From the NCBI GenBank assembly GCA_963678575.2, contig CAXXHV010000002.1, positions 806,001 to 870,000 on the forward strand: DNA of 64,000 nt. The letters run 5' to 3'. The notes below the pieces were generated by a model, which had not been told where the DNA came from, made no database searches, and worked only from the letters and a program-made list of their open reading frames with translations. This DNA is from Pleomorphochaeta sp963678575 (lineage in GTDB: Bacteria; Spirochaetota; Spirochaetia; Sphaerochaetales; Sphaerochaetaceae). Position 1 is the stretch's first letter. The number at the start of each line of letters is the position of its first letter. A program made the translations under genes and the position numbers. This document shows positions 16,328 through 25,878 of the stretch, one piece after another.

Positions 16328-16875
16328 TATTTACCTCCTAAAGACTTAACGAAATTACTTCCGCCAAGTAAGGCATTACCAATGGCAGCAAATGTAATAG
16401 ATGCGCCACTAATTGCAGAGGCATCCTCACTACTTAATTGTGTTTTTTTAGTAGGTACAACATTTTTATTTAAATATTTTGTCATATACCAACTTTCTTC
16501 ACTCTTTTTACCTAAGCCTGGTGTTTCACTATCACTTACAACTTTTGCTTGTAATACTTGTCCATCTAAATCATAGGATGCAACCATATTAATTTTACCA
16601 CCATACCCTACTGCAGTTAAATTTAATAAATAGCCTTTTTGAGTAGCGTTTTCACTTAATGTATAATAATAATTTACAAAGTTGTTGTTCTCTACTTCAA
16701 TCATTTTTTCACTTATATTAAGACCAGCGCTAACAGCTTCTAAAGCATTTAGAGTTTTTTGGTTTTCATATTCTATAATAATAGGTTTTGTTACACTATT
16801 TAGTGAAGATAGAACTATAGCTGCTCCCGCACAAATTATGGCTAAAACAATAGAAGTTTTAATATATTCTTTCAT
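16327..16875 (-). CDS. rnfG: Rnf complex subunit G, covalent FMN protein
   Basis: 182 residues: one N-terminal membrane helix (about 8-28) and an extracytoplasmic FMN-binding domain with SDSETPGLGKKSEESWY and the flavinylation region ASAISGASITFAAIGNAL. The usual acceptor motif is Dxx(S/T)GAT, where ApbE attaches FMN to the Thr. Here the acceptor position is Ser (SGAS), with Thr two residues on, and the Asp is shifted. It passes electrons outside the membrane between RnfD and other subunits. Start has GGAGG upstream and shares one base with the rnfD stop. Confidence 0.93.
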   Translation of the reverse strand: MKEYIKTSIVLAIICAGAAIVLSSLNSVTKPIIIEYENQKTLNALEAVSAGLNISEKMIEVENNNFVNYYYTLSENATQKGYLLNLTAVGYGGKINMVASYDLDGQVLQAKVVSDSETPGLGKKSEESWYMTKYLNKNVVPTKKTQLSSEDASAISGASITFAAIGNALLGGSNFVKSLGGK

Positions 16876-17960
16876 TATTTTGCCTCCTTTGTTTTTACTT
16901 GTTTAATGTAACCAAATTTTTTAGGAACAATGTATCTATCAATTGTTGGAGTTACGATGTTCATTAAAATTATAGCCAAAGATACTGCCTCTGGTAATGA
17001 TCCAAAATATCTAATTAAGAAAGTAAAGAATCCACAACCAATTGCATATATTATTTTACCCTTTTTTGTAATTGGAGATGTTACCATATCAGTTGCCATA
17101 AATATAGCTCCTAATATTAATCCCCCAGAGAATACTTGTGTTAATACTTCTCCATTAAATAAGCCTAAATTGTCTCTAACTCCTGCAAAAATCCAGGTTA
17201 GAAGAGAAAAAGTTAAAATATAATATACTGGAATATGATATGTAATTATTTTTTTTACTAATAAATAAATACCACCAATTATTAATAACAGAGCACTTAC
17301 TTCTCCAATACAACCACCAATATTTCCAATAAAAGCATCAATAGCATAAGGAGAAAGTCCTGTTGAATTCGATAAAGATGCTGCAAATGAAGAAGTTGGA
17401 TAAGAAGCTTGTGATAAAATTTGTGAAGGATTTAATAAAGAGGTTCCACCACTAATACTTGTTTTTACAAATGATAAAGGTGTAGCACTACCTATTGAAT
17501 CAACAACATTTAATGTTTTCGGAACACTATAATTACTCATCATAGATGTAAAGCTAAAAAATACAAAAACTCTACCAGCTAAAGCTGGGTTCATCCAGTT
17601 TGTACCTAACCCACCAAAAGTCCATTTAACTACAACTATTGCAAAAACATTAGCTAAAATAATTATTGCAAAAGGAATTGTAGGACTTAAATTCATGCCC
17701 AATAAAAGTCCTGTTAAAAAAGCAGATCCATCAGCTAAGGAACTAGTTTTAATATCTTTTTTTCCATCAAAAAATCCTAATAAATATTCAATTAAGCAAC
17801 TTGAAAAAATAGATACTAATAATACAAAAAGAGCCCTTACTCCAAAAACATATACACCCCAGAGAGCGGCAGGTGCTAACGCTAAGCTTACATTCCACAT
17901 TATTGATTTAGTAGAATTTTTACTGTGGAAATGAGGAGATGATGTCATATTTACTCTCAT
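16875..17960 (-). CDS. rnfD: Rnf complex subunit D, covalent FMN membrane protein
   Basis: 361 residues, eight to ten membrane helices. Recognised blocks: SPHFHSKNSTKSIMWNVSLA at the N-terminus (the family's SPH start), FGGLGTNWMNPALAGRVF, and the flavinylation site DSIGSATPL, in which the Thr of SAT is the FMN acceptor. ATDMVTSPITKKGKI near the C-terminus is also typical. It forms the ion-pumping core with RnfA/E. Start ATG at 17960 has AAGGAG 6 nt upstream and overlaps the rnfC stop by 4 bp (ATGA). Confidence 0.95.
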   Translation of the reverse strand: MRVNMTSSPHFHSKNSTKSIMWNVSLALAPAALWGVYVFGVRALFVLLVSIFSSCLIEYLLGFFDGKKDIKTSSLADGSAFLTGLLLGMNLSPTIPFAIIILANVFAIVVVKWTFGGLGTNWMNPALAGRVFVFFSFTSMMSNYSVPKTLNVVDSIGSATPLSFVKTSISGGTSLLNPSQILSQASYPTSSFAASLSNSTGLSPYAIDAFIGNIGGCIGEVSALLLIIGGIYLLVKKIITYHIPVYYILTFSLLTWIFAGVRDNLGLFNGEVLTQVFSGGLILGAIFMATDMVTSPITKKGKIIYAIGCGFFTFLIRYFGSLPEAVSLAIILMNIVTPTIDRYIVPKKFGYIKQVKTKEAK

Positions 17961-19273
17961 TTTTTTCTCCTTGCTAATTTTTTACCAGTCTTAAAATAAT
18001 GAACTAAAGGAATATGTGCTGGACATGTGTATGAACAACAACCACATTCTTTACAATCCATTAAAGAATATTTGTCTAGAGACATTTGATAATTTCCATT
18101 TTTTATATTTCTATAGAGCATTGTAGGCATTAATCCTATTGGACAAACTTCAACACATTTTCCACAAGAAATACAAGCAGTTTCAACAGCTTTATTTTCT
18201 TCTTTAATGCTAATTACCCCGCTAGTACCTTTTACAACTGGTATATCTAAGGAAGAAAAAGCAAATCCCATCATAGCTCCACCACTAATTATTTTGTCTG
18301 GGTCCTCTTTGAAGCCACCACAATAATCAATTAATTCTTTAATAGGAGTTCCAATAGGAACAATTAAATTTTTTGGTTCTTTTATGCATTCACCACTAAT
18401 ACATACAACTCTATCAATTAAAGGTTTATTATATGCACAGGCTTCATAAATTGCAAAACAAGTCCCAATATTAGCAACAACAGCACCAATATCTAAAGGT
18501 AATTTACCACTTGGAATTTCTCTATTAATTGTTGCTTTTAATAATTGTTTTTCATCCCCTTGAGGATATCTCATTTTTAAAGGTTGAACTTTTATTGGGA
18601 AATTCTTTTCTTTTATAATGGATCTTAGTTTTTCAACAGCATCCATTTTATTTTCTTCAATACCAATAATAACATTCTTAGCTTTTGTAACCCTTTGAGC
18701 AATCATAATTCCTTCAAGAACTTCTTCACTTCTTTCAAGCATAGTTCTATGGTCGCTAGTTAAATAAGGTTCACATTCAACTCCATTAATTACTAAGTAT
18801 TCAACGAATTTTCCTTTTGGTATCATAAATTTTACATGAGATGGAAAAGTTGCTCCACCTAAACCTACAATCCCTAAATCTTTTATAGTATTTAGTAACT
18901 CTTCTTCACTTTTTTTACTATAATCAACTTTTTCAAAGACTACTTCTTCAGCATCTTTGTCAACTTCAATTAAGAATGCATCTGCAACAACACTATTTGC
19001 AAGAGGTTGTTTTATAATTTTCTTAATTACCCCTGATACTGGAGAGTGAACTTCTGCACTAATAAAACTAGAAGCAGTTCCAATCTTTTCACCCTTTTTA
19101 ACAGAATCACCAACCTTTTTTAAAGGTTTAGCTGGGGCTCCTAAATGTTGAGATAAACTAACCACTAATAAAGATGGTATTGGCAATTTTTCTAATTTTT
19201 TCTTATTAGAAAAATGCTTTTGATCTTTAGGGTGCACTCCACCTCTCTTAAACGTTAACACGTCTTTAGGCAT
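17957..19273 (-). CDS. rnfC: Rnf complex subunit C, NADH/FMN and iron-sulfur subunit
   Basis: 438 residues from the ATG at 19273, chosen because AAGGAG lies 6 nt upstream and the family N-terminus FKRGGVHPKDQK follows closely; an ATG 24 bp earlier has no such site. Domains: a lipoyl-like sandwich (about 40-110), the Complex-I 51-kDa-like nucleotide/FMN domain with LGIVGLGGATFPSHVKF and NGVECEPYLTSDHR, an SLBB domain, and two 4Fe4S clusters CISCGKCVEVCPIGLMP and CKECGCCSYTCPAHIP. It reduces NAD+ on the cytoplasmic face. First gene of the Rnf operon; the promoter is at 19387-19415 and the leader is about 100 nt. Confidence 0.93.
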   Translation of the reverse strand: MPKDVLTFKRGGVHPKDQKHFSNKKKLEKLPIPSLLVVSLSQHLGAPAKPLKKVGDSVKKGEKIGTASSFISAEVHSPVSGVIKKIIKQPLANSVVADAFLIEVDKDAEEVVFEKVDYSKKSEEELLNTIKDLGIVGLGGATFPSHVKFMIPKGKFVEYLVINGVECEPYLTSDHRTMLERSEEVLEGIMIAQRVTKAKNVIIGIEENKMDAVEKLRSIIKEKNFPIKVQPLKMRYPQGDEKQLLKATINREIPSGKLPLDIGAVVANIGTCFAIYEACAYNKPLIDRVVCISGECIKEPKNLIVPIGTPIKELIDYCGGFKEDPDKIISGGAMMGFAFSSLDIPVVKGTSGVISIKEENKAVETACISCGKCVEVCPIGLMPTMLYRNIKNGNYQMSLDKYSLMDCKECGCCSYTCPAHIPLVHYFKTGKKLARRKK

Positions 19274-19386
19274 TTTAGGCTCCTTATTTTTTTCCATTTT
19301 GAATATTAACTGATATTTGTGAAGAATAATATCTCTTTTTTATACATTTGTGTGAAAAGAGGATAATTAAAATCAACACTTTGGTA

Positions 19387-19415
19387 ATAATAAAGCTTAT
19401 AGATTCTATTTTCAA
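19387..19415 (-). promoter_or_regulatory. Rnf operon promoter
   Basis: Minus strand: TTGAAA (19415-19410), 17-nt spacer, TATTAT (19392-19387). This is a good sigma70 match. Predicted start near 19380, leaving a leader of about 100 nt before rnfC. No riboswitch was recognised in the leader. The rest of 19298-19634 is AT-rich with no supported gene. Confidence 0.6.
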
Positions 19416-19598
19416 GTATACTTTTAAATAATTTATTTAAAATGAAGTTAATATTTTAATCATTTTTTTATTGATAAATAAATATTGTTATTATACTAAA
19501 ATTATAAATACAAATTTGTAATATTTCCTTTAATTGTTTATTTTAAATCAATAATTAAATATAGATTTTTATTTATTTAATTTTTTTTTACTTATTAG

Positions 19599-19627
19599 TT
19601 TAAAAATGTTTAATCTATAGTTATAAT
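19599..19627 (+). promoter_or_regulatory. Promoter of the P-loop gene, predicted leaderless start
   Basis: TTTAAA (19599-19604), 17-nt spacer, TATAAT (19622-19627, exact consensus), then 7 nt to the ATG at 19635. No Shine-Dalgarno sequence fits in the gap. Confidence 0.65.
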
Positions 19628-19634
19628 ATAATAT

Positions 19635-20495
19635 ATGAACCGACTATTTAAATATGCATTTTGGAAGATAAGTGGAATAAAAGTTTATGCTTTAATTGGA
19701 AAAAGCGGAACAGGTAAAAGCTTTCGGTCTAAAATGGTTGCTGAAGAATATAATATAGACCTATTAATTGATGATGGATTATTAATTAAAGGAAATAAAC
19801 TATTAGCTGGCAAGAGTGCTAAACAAGAGGATACATTCTTAGCTGCAGTAAGAACAGCTGTATTTGATGATTCTGAACACTATAAAAGTGTATTGGAAGC
19901 ATTAAAAAAAGAACGGTTTAGAAAAATTTTAATAATAGGAACAAGTGAAAAGATGGTAAGAAAGATAGCTACCCGTCTTTCTTTACCTCAACCTGACAAA
20001 ATTTTTTCAATAAATGATATTGCTACAAAAGATGAAATAGATACTGCAATGAGAATACGTTTTACAGAGGGGAAACATGTAATTCCCGTTCCTTCTATTG
20101 AAATAACAAGGACTTCTCCTAAAATTGTATTAGACTCAATGAAAGTATTATTTACTAGAAAAATATTTAGACCTTGGAAAAGAACAAAAGTTTTTGAAAA
20201 AACAGTTGTAAGGCCACAATTTACTCAATTTGATAAAGCAATAATAAGTGAAGCTGCTCTTACTCAGATGGTTATTCATTGTTTAGATGAATTTGATCCA
20301 GCTATAAAGGTTTTAAAATTAAAAGCAAAAGTACAAGAAAATGGATATTCACTTAATATAAAACTTAGAATCCCTTCAAAGCACATGATGAAAACTTCAA
20401 TTGGAGAATTACAGGAATATATTTCTGAATCACTTGAAAAATATGGTTCTATTTTTATTGCTCAAGTATTTATTGATATGGAAGAATGGAATTAA
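19635..20495 (+). CDS. Conserved P-loop NTP-binding protein of unknown function
   Basis: 286 residues. A Walker A loop GKSGTGKS at residues 22-29 follows a short N-terminal stretch, then a small NTPase-like domain (LLIDDGLLI, KILIIGTSEKMVRKIATRL) to about residue 130. A linker of about 60 basic residues leads to a C-terminal domain (about 195-286) with IISEAALTQMVIHCLDEFDP and ending VFIDMEEWN. The C-terminal part looks like a small alpha/beta domain of the Asp23/alkaline-shock type, an uncertain comparison. I know this as a conserved uncharacterised architecture but not its function. The start is fixed by the nearby P-loop. Its stop codon overlaps the stop of the convergent pcnB by two bases. 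Confidence 0.8.
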   Translation: MNRLFKYAFWKISGIKVYALIGKSGTGKSFRSKMVAEEYNIDLLIDDGLLIKGNKLLAGKSAKQEDTFLAAVRTAVFDDSEHYKSVLEALKKERFRKILIIGTSEKMVRKIATRLSLPQPDKIFSINDIATKDEIDTAMRIRFTEGKHVIPVPSIEITRTSPKIVLDSMKVLFTRKIFRPWKRTKVFEKTVVRPQFTQFDKAIISEAALTQMVIHCLDEFDPAIKVLKLKAKVQENGYSLNIKLRIPSKHMMKTSIGELQEYISESLEKYGSIFIAQVFIDMEEWN

Positions 20496-21676
20496 GTAGT
20501 TGTCACTTTTGGAGCTACTTTTTTCTTTCTCTTTGTATTGTCATATTTTTTAGGGACTCTTTTTTTATTAGTATAAGGTCGTTTTCTTTCAAGGTTTTTA
20601 TTATTTACTCTAGGATGTCTTACACAACCTCTAGGTACTTTATATCCTTTCATATCTAATAAATGGGCACAACATAATTCAATTTCATAATTGCTTGGAG
20701 TCATAGGAGAAATAAGGACTTTAACTTGTCTAAAGGTTTCTTTGAATCTCTCTCTGACTGTTAACTGTTCGTCACTAAAAAGTATTAATTCTTTTACTAG
20801 ATGTAAAAGCATTTGAGATCTTTGAATTTCGTCTATTTCACCATTTTTATACTGGCGCACTTTATAATCTAATTCAAGTAGACTGTTTTGCACATTATCT
20901 AAGGATGCATACATACTAAAGCAAGGCAATAAATATACTAAAAGTTTATATTTTTGAAGTTGTAAAAATATATCTCGACTATATCCTGAGGATAATATTT
21001 TATTTACTTCTTCAGTTAATCTACTTGTTGAAACTTTTGCTAATTCACTGTGATTTCTTTTGATAGCAAAACGTATATTAAATCTTAATTTAAAATCAGT
21101 TGTAACACTATATTTTATGGCTCTTAGCATTCTTACAGGATCTTCTGTAAAACTTGTTTTTAAATCAATTATTGAAGATATTCTTTTCTTTTTAAAATCT
21201 TCCATTGCATTATTAAAATCAAGTATTTGTTCAGTGCTAGGATCGTAATATAATGAATTTATTGTAAAATCTCTTCTTTTTGCATCTTGTTCAACTGTTC
21301 CAAAGACATTGTTATTGATTCCAAAGTTTTCTTCATCTGATCTAAAAGTTGAAACTTCTAAAATTTTTGTTCCATATTCAAGATGAACTAATTTAAATCT
21401 TTTACCAATAATTCTTGAATTCCAAAATAATTTATGAATTTGTCTCGGAGAAGCACTAGTTGTAATATCAAAATCTTTAGGTTTTTTTTGAAGAAGCAAA
21501 TCCCTAACTGCACCACCTACTATATAGGCATCCGCTCCAGTTGATTGGAGTTTTTTTACTGCACGCAAAGCATCCCTATCTAATAGGGATACGTTTATAT
21601 TGTGTTCATCTTTCGTATAAATCTTTGCAAAAGGAATACTATTACCTTTCGAATCATTTTTATATCTAATTAGCAT
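20492..21676 (-). CDS. pcnB: Poly(A) polymerase / CCA-adding enzyme family nucleotidyltransferase
   Basis: 394 residues. Class II nucleotidyltransferase head: YIVGGAVRDLLL (51-62), KDFDITTSAS with catalytic Asp68 and Asp70, KRRDFTINSLYYD and DPVRMLRAIKYS. The block LFWNSRIIGKRFKLVHL matches the poly(A)-polymerase I signature rather than that of ordinary CCA enzymes. The C-terminal tail is strongly basic (about residues 350-394, NKKRVPKKYDNTKRKKK), as in PAP I where it binds RNA. It adds 3' A tails that promote RNA decay; a CCA role cannot be excluded from sequence. No good ribosome site precedes the ATG. Convergent with the P-loop gene, with overlapping stops. Confidence 0.88.
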   Translation of the reverse strand: MLIRYKNDSKGNSIPFAKIYTKDEHNINVSLLDRDALRAVKKLQSTGADAYIVGGAVRDLLLQKKPKDFDITTSASPRQIHKLFWNSRIIGKRFKLVHLEYGTKILEVSTFRSDEENFGINNNVFGTVEQDAKRRDFTINSLYYDPSTEQILDFNNAMEDFKKKRISSIIDLKTSFTEDPVRMLRAIKYSVTTDFKLRFNIRFAIKRNHSELAKVSTSRLTEEVNKILSSGYSRDIFLQLQKYKLLVYLLPCFSMYASLDNVQNSLLELDYKVRQYKNGEIDEIQRSQMLLHLVKELILFSDEQLTVRERFKETFRQVKVLISPMTPSNYEIELCCAHLLDMKGYKVPRGCVRHPRVNNKNLERKRPYTNKKRVPKKYDNTKRKKKVAPKVTTT

Positions 21677-21856
21677 TAAATTATCTCATTACTTTTTTGT
21701 TGTATTGTTGTAATTTCATATTTTAATAAATTAGAATTACCTATTGAGAATACTATGAATGTTAGCTTTTTGTAAAGTAAGTCATTGTTTTTAGTTAATA
21801 AGTTATTTTTAATTCATAAAAGGGTAATCATATTTTTCCATTTATATTAATTAACA

Positions 21857-21885
21857 TTGAAAAAATTATGTTATTCGAGTATATA
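21857..21885 (+). promoter_or_regulatory. hisS promoter
   Basis: TTGAAA (21857-21862), 17-nt spacer, TATATA (21880-21885). Predicted start near 21892 and a leader of about 36 nt ending in GGAG before the hisS ATG. The rest of 21677-21927 is AT-rich with nothing else supported. Confidence 0.55.
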
Positions 21886-21927
21886 TTACCTATAATTATA
21901 ATTTATAAATAAAATGTTGGAGTAGAT

Positions 21928-23250
21928 ATGTCAGATAATAATAAAATTATTGAACCTAAAGTATTAAAAGGTTTTTCAGATTCTTTACCTAGAATTGAGA
22001 TTCAAAAAAGAAGAATTATTAATAAATTAGAACAACTTTTTTCATCATATGGTTTTGTACCAATCGATACTCCAGCTCTTGAATATACTGAAGTCCTATT
22101 AGGAAAAGGTGGTGGAGAAACTGATAAACAAATTTTTCATTTTTTAGATAACGGAAATAGAGAAGTAGCTCTCAGGTTTGATTTAACAGTTCCTTTTGCA
22201 AGATTTTTAGCAGCAAATTTCAATGATTTAGCATTTCCTTTTAAAAGATATCATATTAATAAAGTCTGGAGAGGTGAAAAACCACAGAAAGGAAGATTTA
22301 GAGAATTCTATCAATGTGATTTTGATATAGTTGGTATTGATAATAGTGAAGCAGATTTTGAAATATTATCTATGATGAATCATTCTTTTAGTAAATTAGG
22401 AATTAAAAATTATAAATTCCATGTTGCTCACAGAGGTTTATTTAATGCCTTTCTATCTCATTTAGAATTATTAGATAAAAGCGTTGAAATATTAAGAGCT
22501 GTTGATAAGTTAAGAAAGATTGGTAAAGATAGTGTTAAGAAAATCCTAATTGAAATTAGTGGTGATGATAAGAAAGCTGATTTAATTTTAGAATATATTC
22601 AATATAATGAAAATGAGACTTTCTTACAAACTGTAACAAGATTATCTGCTTTAAGTGGTTGTGAAGTTGAACATACTACTAGAATGACTGAAATTTATAA
22701 TTATCTTAATAAAGCAGGAATTAGTGATAATTTTATTTTAGATCCTTCAATTACAAGAGGTTTAGATTATTATACTGGTATTGTATATGAAACATTCTTA
22801 GAAGATTTACCCTCTTTTGGTTCTGTTTGTAGTGGTGGAAGATACAATAATTTAGCTTCTCTTTATACCAAAAATGAATTACCAGGGGTTGGCTCTTCTA
22901 TTGGACTAGATAGGTTATTAAGTGCATTAGTTGAATTAAATAGCCCTCTTTTACAAGGTTCAAGTTCTAGTGATGTTATAATTTTTAATAAAGGTGAAGA
23001 ACTTTTTGCAATCTCAAATATCATAAGTTCACAATTAAGAGAAAATGGTATTAGAGTCGATTCATATTTAATTAATAAAAAACTTCCACAACAGTTTAAA
23101 TATGCTGAGAAAAATTCAATACCTTATGGTATAATGTTAAATGATGAGACCATAAGTAATAATACATTCACTCTAAAGAATTTAGAAAATAGAGAAACAT
23201 ATGAGCATATATCAATAAAAGAAGCTATAGATATAATAAAAGGAAATTAA
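21928..23250 (+). CDS. hisS: Histidyl-tRNA synthetase
   Basis: 440 residues, class II aminoacyl-tRNA synthetase. Motif 1 region near residues 40-55 (FVPIDTPALEYTEVLLGKGG), motif 2 FPFKRYHINKVWRGEKPQKG with RFREFYQCDFDIVG, the histidine-binding RGLDYYTGIVYETF near 272-285, and motif 3 GVGSSIGLDRLL. The C-terminal anticodon-binding domain spans about 345-440. The LGKGGGETDKQIFHF form and overall length resemble the eukaryotic/archaeal-like branch found in some spirochaetes and other bacteria. GGAG precedes the ATG. The stop overlaps the helicase start by one base (TAATG). Confidence 0.95.
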   Translation: MSDNNKIIEPKVLKGFSDSLPRIEIQKRRIINKLEQLFSSYGFVPIDTPALEYTEVLLGKGGGETDKQIFHFLDNGNREVALRFDLTVPFARFLAANFNDLAFPFKRYHINKVWRGEKPQKGRFREFYQCDFDIVGIDNSEADFEILSMMNHSFSKLGIKNYKFHVAHRGLFNAFLSHLELLDKSVEILRAVDKLRKIGKDSVKKILIEISGDDKKADLILEYIQYNENETFLQTVTRLSALSGCEVEHTTRMTEIYNYLNKAGISDNFILDPSITRGLDYYTGIVYETFLEDLPSFGSVCSGGRYNNLASLYTKNELPGVGSSIGLDRLLSALVELNSPLLQGSSSSDVIIFNKGEELFAISNIISSQLRENGIRVDSYLINKKLPQQFKYAEKNSIPYGIMLNDETISNNTFTLKNLENRETYEHISIKEAIDIIKGN

Positions 23251-25772
23251 TGAAAGACATGAGTCATTTGCCTGTTTATCAACACAGGCAAGAAATTATA
23301 GATAGCTTGAATTCAAATCAAGTTATAGTTGTTGAAAGCCCCACAGGATCAGGTAAAACTACCCAGATACCTCTAATATTACATGATGCGGGCTTTGACA
23401 ACAATTTATGCATAGGAATAACACAACCAAGAAGAATTGCAACCTTATCAGTTTGTGATTTTATAAAAAAACAGATAGATGATAAAGAAAGTTTCGTTGG
23501 TTATAAAATGCGTTTTTCAGATACCACTACTCAATCAACTAAAATAAAAATAATGACTGATGGTATCTTATTGATGGAATTAAAATCTGATCCATTATTA
23601 AAAAATTATTCAATTATTCTTGTTGATGAAGCACATGAGAGAAGTTTAAATATTGATTTTATCTTAGGAATGTTGAAACAAGTAATAGTTGAGAGACCTG
23701 AATTTAAAGTTGTAATATCATCTGCTACAATAAATACAAAGAAGTTTTCTGCTTTCTTTAATAATTGTCCAATTGTTTCAATTAAATCAAAACTTTTTCC
23801 TATTAAAGAAATTTATATTAATGAAAGTTTTGCAAATAACGATGTACTAAATAATAAAATTGTTAATATTGTAAATGAAAATGTTAAAAATAAATCAGGA
23901 GATATATTAATTTTCTTACCAGGTGAATATGATATTAAAACGTGTATGAAAGCCTTAATTAAGAGCGATCCTGAAGAAAAATTAATAATTTATCCTCTTT
24001 ATGGTAGATTAAGTAAGGAAGAGCAAGAATCTGTTTTTGATGAAACTCCATTTGATAAAACTAAAGTTGTAGTTTCAACCAATATTGCTGAAACCTCAAT
24101 TACTATTGATAATATTGCAACTGTAATTGATTCAGGTTTAGCTAAAATAAATTTTTATAATCAAAAGAATTTTACTAGTTCTTTGATTACTCTTCCAATT
24201 TCTAAATCAAGTGCAATGCAGAGAAGAGGAAGAGCTGGTCGAACTAAAAGTGGTAAATGTTATCGCCTATATTCTAAAAAATCATACGCTTCTAGAGATA
24301 TGTATACCTTAGAAGAAATATTGAGAACTGATTTAAGTGAAGTTGTCTTGAGAATGAGTGATTTAGGTATTTTTGATTATGAACATTTCCCCTTTATAAC
24401 TAGACCAAACAAAGAAGCAATAAAAAGTGCTGAAAATACTTTAAAAATTATTGATGCTATTGATGATAATAGACGGCTTACTAAAATTGGTGAATTTATG
24501 GTTAAATTCCCACTTTTGCCAAGACACTCAAGAGTTGTCGTTGAAGCTATTTTTAATTATCCTTCAGTTATTAATGAAGTACTAATCGCAATTGCTTTTT
24601 TATCTTCAAAAACTCCATTTGTTTTACCCCCTGATAAAGTTACAGAGGCCAGAAATGCTCATAAAGCTTTTAATAATGAAAGATATGGTGATTTTGCGAG
24701 TTATTTAACACTTTATAAAACTTATGAATCCATTGAAACTAAAACAGATAGAATGGAATTTTGTAAAAATAATTATCTTGATTTTCAATCAATGCAAGAG
24801 ATTGTACATATTGTTGAACAATTAGGAGAAATTATCAGTGATGAGAATATTCCTCTAACAGGAAGTGGCTCAATGCATGATTATATTTGTTGTATTGCTA
24901 GTGGGTTAAAACAATTTATTTGTGTAAAAGAATATGGATATATGTATAATACTTTGTTTGCTAAACAAATTTTTATTCACCCAGGTTCCGCTGATTTTAG
25001 AAATTTGCCAAAGTATTTAGTTGCAGGAGAATTAGTTCAAACATCAAGATTATTTGCAAGAAGTGTTTCCCCTATTCTCGAAGATTGGTTAGATGATATT
25101 CAAAATGGGTTGAAATATGAATTAGATGAAAAATTATCAGTTGCTGATTCTGGTAGAAATACAAGTAAAAAGAAAAAGAAGAGTATTAGAGAGCGAGAGA
25201 ATCCTGTTGAATTAAATCAAAAAAGTGGATCAGTTACTATTTATTCAAGAAATTATAAATTATTGAAAATTAGAAATGGAAAAAAAGAAATTTCAATTGC
25301 TCGTATACCTTATGAAGATATAGATTATTTATCAAGAAAGCATTTTAACAGTAAAAAACCAATTCAAAATATTAAAGCTGAAGTTATTTATCAGAATAGA
25401 ATAATTCAAAGAAATGGAAGTTTTTATTCTTTATTAGCCTTAGCAGAAAAATATGATAATCCTGATACTTCAATAAGTTTTACTCCGCCTGCAAATTATA
25501 CTGTAGAAAATGTAGATGATTTGATTTTTAATTTTGATAAAATATTGAAATTAACACCACAAGGAAAAAATCAATATTATTTTATTAAGTTGCATGCCTC
25601 GAGAGATAATATATTTTTCTATGAACCTTGCAAAGATTATAGTAAAGCCTTAAATGATACATTATTTGCTTTGTTGGAATTAATTGAAGATTTAAAACAA
25701 ATAAATGATAGAGATAATTATAAAAAAGTTCAGAATTTTTATTATAGATTACTAAAATTACTGGATGATTAA
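23250..25772 (+). CDS. DEAH-box ATP-dependent RNA helicase, HrpA-like
   Basis: 840 residues. Motif I ESPTGSGKTTQIP (29-41), Ia TQPRRIATLSV, DEAH box VDEAHERSLN, motif III SSATIN, motif V STNIAETSITID, motif VI QRRGRAGRTKSGKCYRLY, then a winged-helix/ratchet (HA2-like) region and a C-terminal extension. Motif spellings are those of the HrpA/DHX group. It unwinds or remodels RNA in the cytosol. Its length is closer to HrpB (about 810-840) than to E. coli HrpA (about 1300), so the HrpA/HrpB choice is uncertain. A basic KKKKKS patch lies near residue 640. Translationally coupled to hisS by TAATG; ends at a strong terminator. Confidence 0.9.
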   Translation: MKDMSHLPVYQHRQEIIDSLNSNQVIVVESPTGSGKTTQIPLILHDAGFDNNLCIGITQPRRIATLSVCDFIKKQIDDKESFVGYKMRFSDTTTQSTKIKIMTDGILLMELKSDPLLKNYSIILVDEAHERSLNIDFILGMLKQVIVERPEFKVVISSATINTKKFSAFFNNCPIVSIKSKLFPIKEIYINESFANNDVLNNKIVNIVNENVKNKSGDILIFLPGEYDIKTCMKALIKSDPEEKLIIYPLYGRLSKEEQESVFDETPFDKTKVVVSTNIAETSITIDNIATVIDSGLAKINFYNQKNFTSSLITLPISKSSAMQRRGRAGRTKSGKCYRLYSKKSYASRDMYTLEEILRTDLSEVVLRMSDLGIFDYEHFPFITRPNKEAIKSAENTLKIIDAIDDNRRLTKIGEFMVKFPLLPRHSRVVVEAIFNYPSVINEVLIAIAFLSSKTPFVLPPDKVTEARNAHKAFNNERYGDFASYLTLYKTYESIETKTDRMEFCKNNYLDFQSMQEIVHIVEQLGEIISDENIPLTGSGSMHDYICCIASGLKQFICVKEYGYMYNTLFAKQIFIHPGSADFRNLPKYLVAGELVQTSRLFARSVSPILEDWLDDIQNGLKYELDEKLSVADSGRNTSKKKKKSIRERENPVELNQKSGSVTIYSRNYKLLKIRNGKKEISIARIPYEDIDYLSRKHFNSKKPIQNIKAEVIYQNRIIQRNGSFYSLLALAEKYDNPDTSISFTPPANYTVENVDDLIFNFDKILKLTPQGKNQYYFIKLHASRDNIFFYEPCKDYSKALNDTLFALLELIEDLKQINDRDNYKKVQNFYYRLLKLLDD

Positions 25773-25790
25773 TATATTTTAATTAAGCTT

Positions 25791-25826
25791 AATACTTTCA
25801 AAATTATTTTGAAAGTATTTTTTTCT
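25791..25826 (+). terminator. Rho-independent terminator after the helicase gene
   Basis: Perfect 13-bp stem AATACTTTCAAAA (25791-25803) with TTTTGAAAGTATT (25807-25819), a 3-nt loop and a T-rich tail. Confidence 0.9.
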
Positions 25827-25878
25827 TTTCTTTAAATTGATTTACAGTTATCATAAAGGTTGTTCATAGGGAGGCTTT

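Noticed and set aside
16930..17223. Plus-strand open frames opposite the rnf genes
   Set aside because: Shadow frames of conserved Rnf membrane proteins with no ribosome sites or recognisable domains.
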